DNA of 64,000 bases from Deltaproteobacteria bacterium (GTDB lineage Bacteria; Myxococcota; Myxococcia; Myxococcales; JAHFDP01): contig JAHFDP010000007.1 of NCBI GenBank assembly GCA_023248955.1, positions 1 to 64,000 of the forward strand, given 5' to 3'. This document shows positions 63,923 to 64,000 of the stretch, piece by piece (the first letter of the stretch is position 1; each line of letters starts with the position of its first letter). The translations under genes were made by a program, and so were the position numbers. Below the pieces are notes generated by a model. That model had not been told where the DNA came from, did no database searches, and saw only the letters and a list, made by a program, of their open reading frames with translations.

Positions 63923-64000
63923 CTAGTTGCGGCGCTTTCCCATTAGTCGCAAAAGCGACAGAAAGAGGTTGATGAAGTTCAAATAGAGCAAGAGCGCGCC
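63923..64000 (-). CDS. C-terminal end of a probable Bax-inhibitor-1 (YccA-like) membrane protein (cut by window edge)
   Basis: Only the last 25 codons are inside the window, reading ALLLYLNFINLFLSLLRLMG then a basic KRRN end and a TAG stop. The sequence YLNFINLFL..LLR is the characteristic C-terminal helix of bacterial BI-1/YccA family proteins, which have seven membrane segments and have been described as calcium-leak or FtsH-associated proteins. It lies upstream of rplM on the same strand. The identification depends on this short motif alone. Confidence 0.65.
   Translation of the reverse strand, partial: GALLLYLNFINLFLSLLRLMGKRRN

Overview
The window looks like chromosomal DNA of a GC-rich, Gram-negative member of the Myxococcota (order not resolved). 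The evidence is two proteins with C-terminal MYXO-CTERM-like sorting signals (Gly/Cys turn, hydrophobic helix, Arg cluster; ends at 2465 and 9360), many predicted lipoproteins with Asp-Gly-Gly-rich or Cys-rich tracts, a PilT motor ATPase, BamD and other outer-membrane proteins, and very long repeat-built surface proteins. I saw no rRNA, tRNA, CRISPR array, intact transposase or phage gene.

Layout. 1-5594 (+): a Cys-rich repeat protein cut by the left edge, an OmpA-like protein and a caspase-like protease fused to a C-terminal beta-barrel, all overlapping. 5572-7410 (-): an operon converging on it, with a small outer-membrane protein, an ECF-type sigma factor and a membrane anti-sigma factor. 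7765-19727 (+): a trypsin-like protease, a PQQ-propeller lipoprotein and a 2,696-aa lipoprotein of about 28 BIG2 repeats, ended by a strong terminator. 19832-21914 (+): modABC molybdate transporter, then two small overlapping unknown genes. 22724-30175 (-): M1 aminopeptidase, RCC1/TIG lipoprotein and Lon protease.

30642-52266 (-) holds two tandem genes for 3,467- and 3,432-aa lipoproteins made of carboxypeptidase-regulatory-like repeats, a fibronectin-like domain and a C-terminal propeller. Their first ~1,617 codons plus ~105 bp upstream form a 4,958-bp direct repeat that I found to differ at only two positions; the 3' halves are clearly divergent. A VapBC-type toxin-antitoxin pair sits between them. 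52906-53730 is non-coding and built of nested inverted repeats.

53731-60030 (-) is a dense run: LamG protein, PilT, RecX, BamD, a small lipoprotein, a second toxin-antitoxin pair and a secreted EF-hand-like protein. 60074-62890 (+) has rarA and a Cys-rich lipoprotein, then a bidirectional terminator. 62947-63791 (-) is rplM-rpsI, and the window ends in the 3' end of a probable Bax-inhibitor-1-family gene.

Themes: envelope and surface proteins dominate, with three giant repeat proteins filling almost half of the window. The items most worth following up are the constant/variable giant-gene duplication with an embedded addiction module, the caspase-barrel protein facing a sigma/anti-sigma operon, and an AT-rich palindromic word (AYAYTSARTRT) that recurs far more often than base composition predicts, mostly inside coding sequence and through rare codons.
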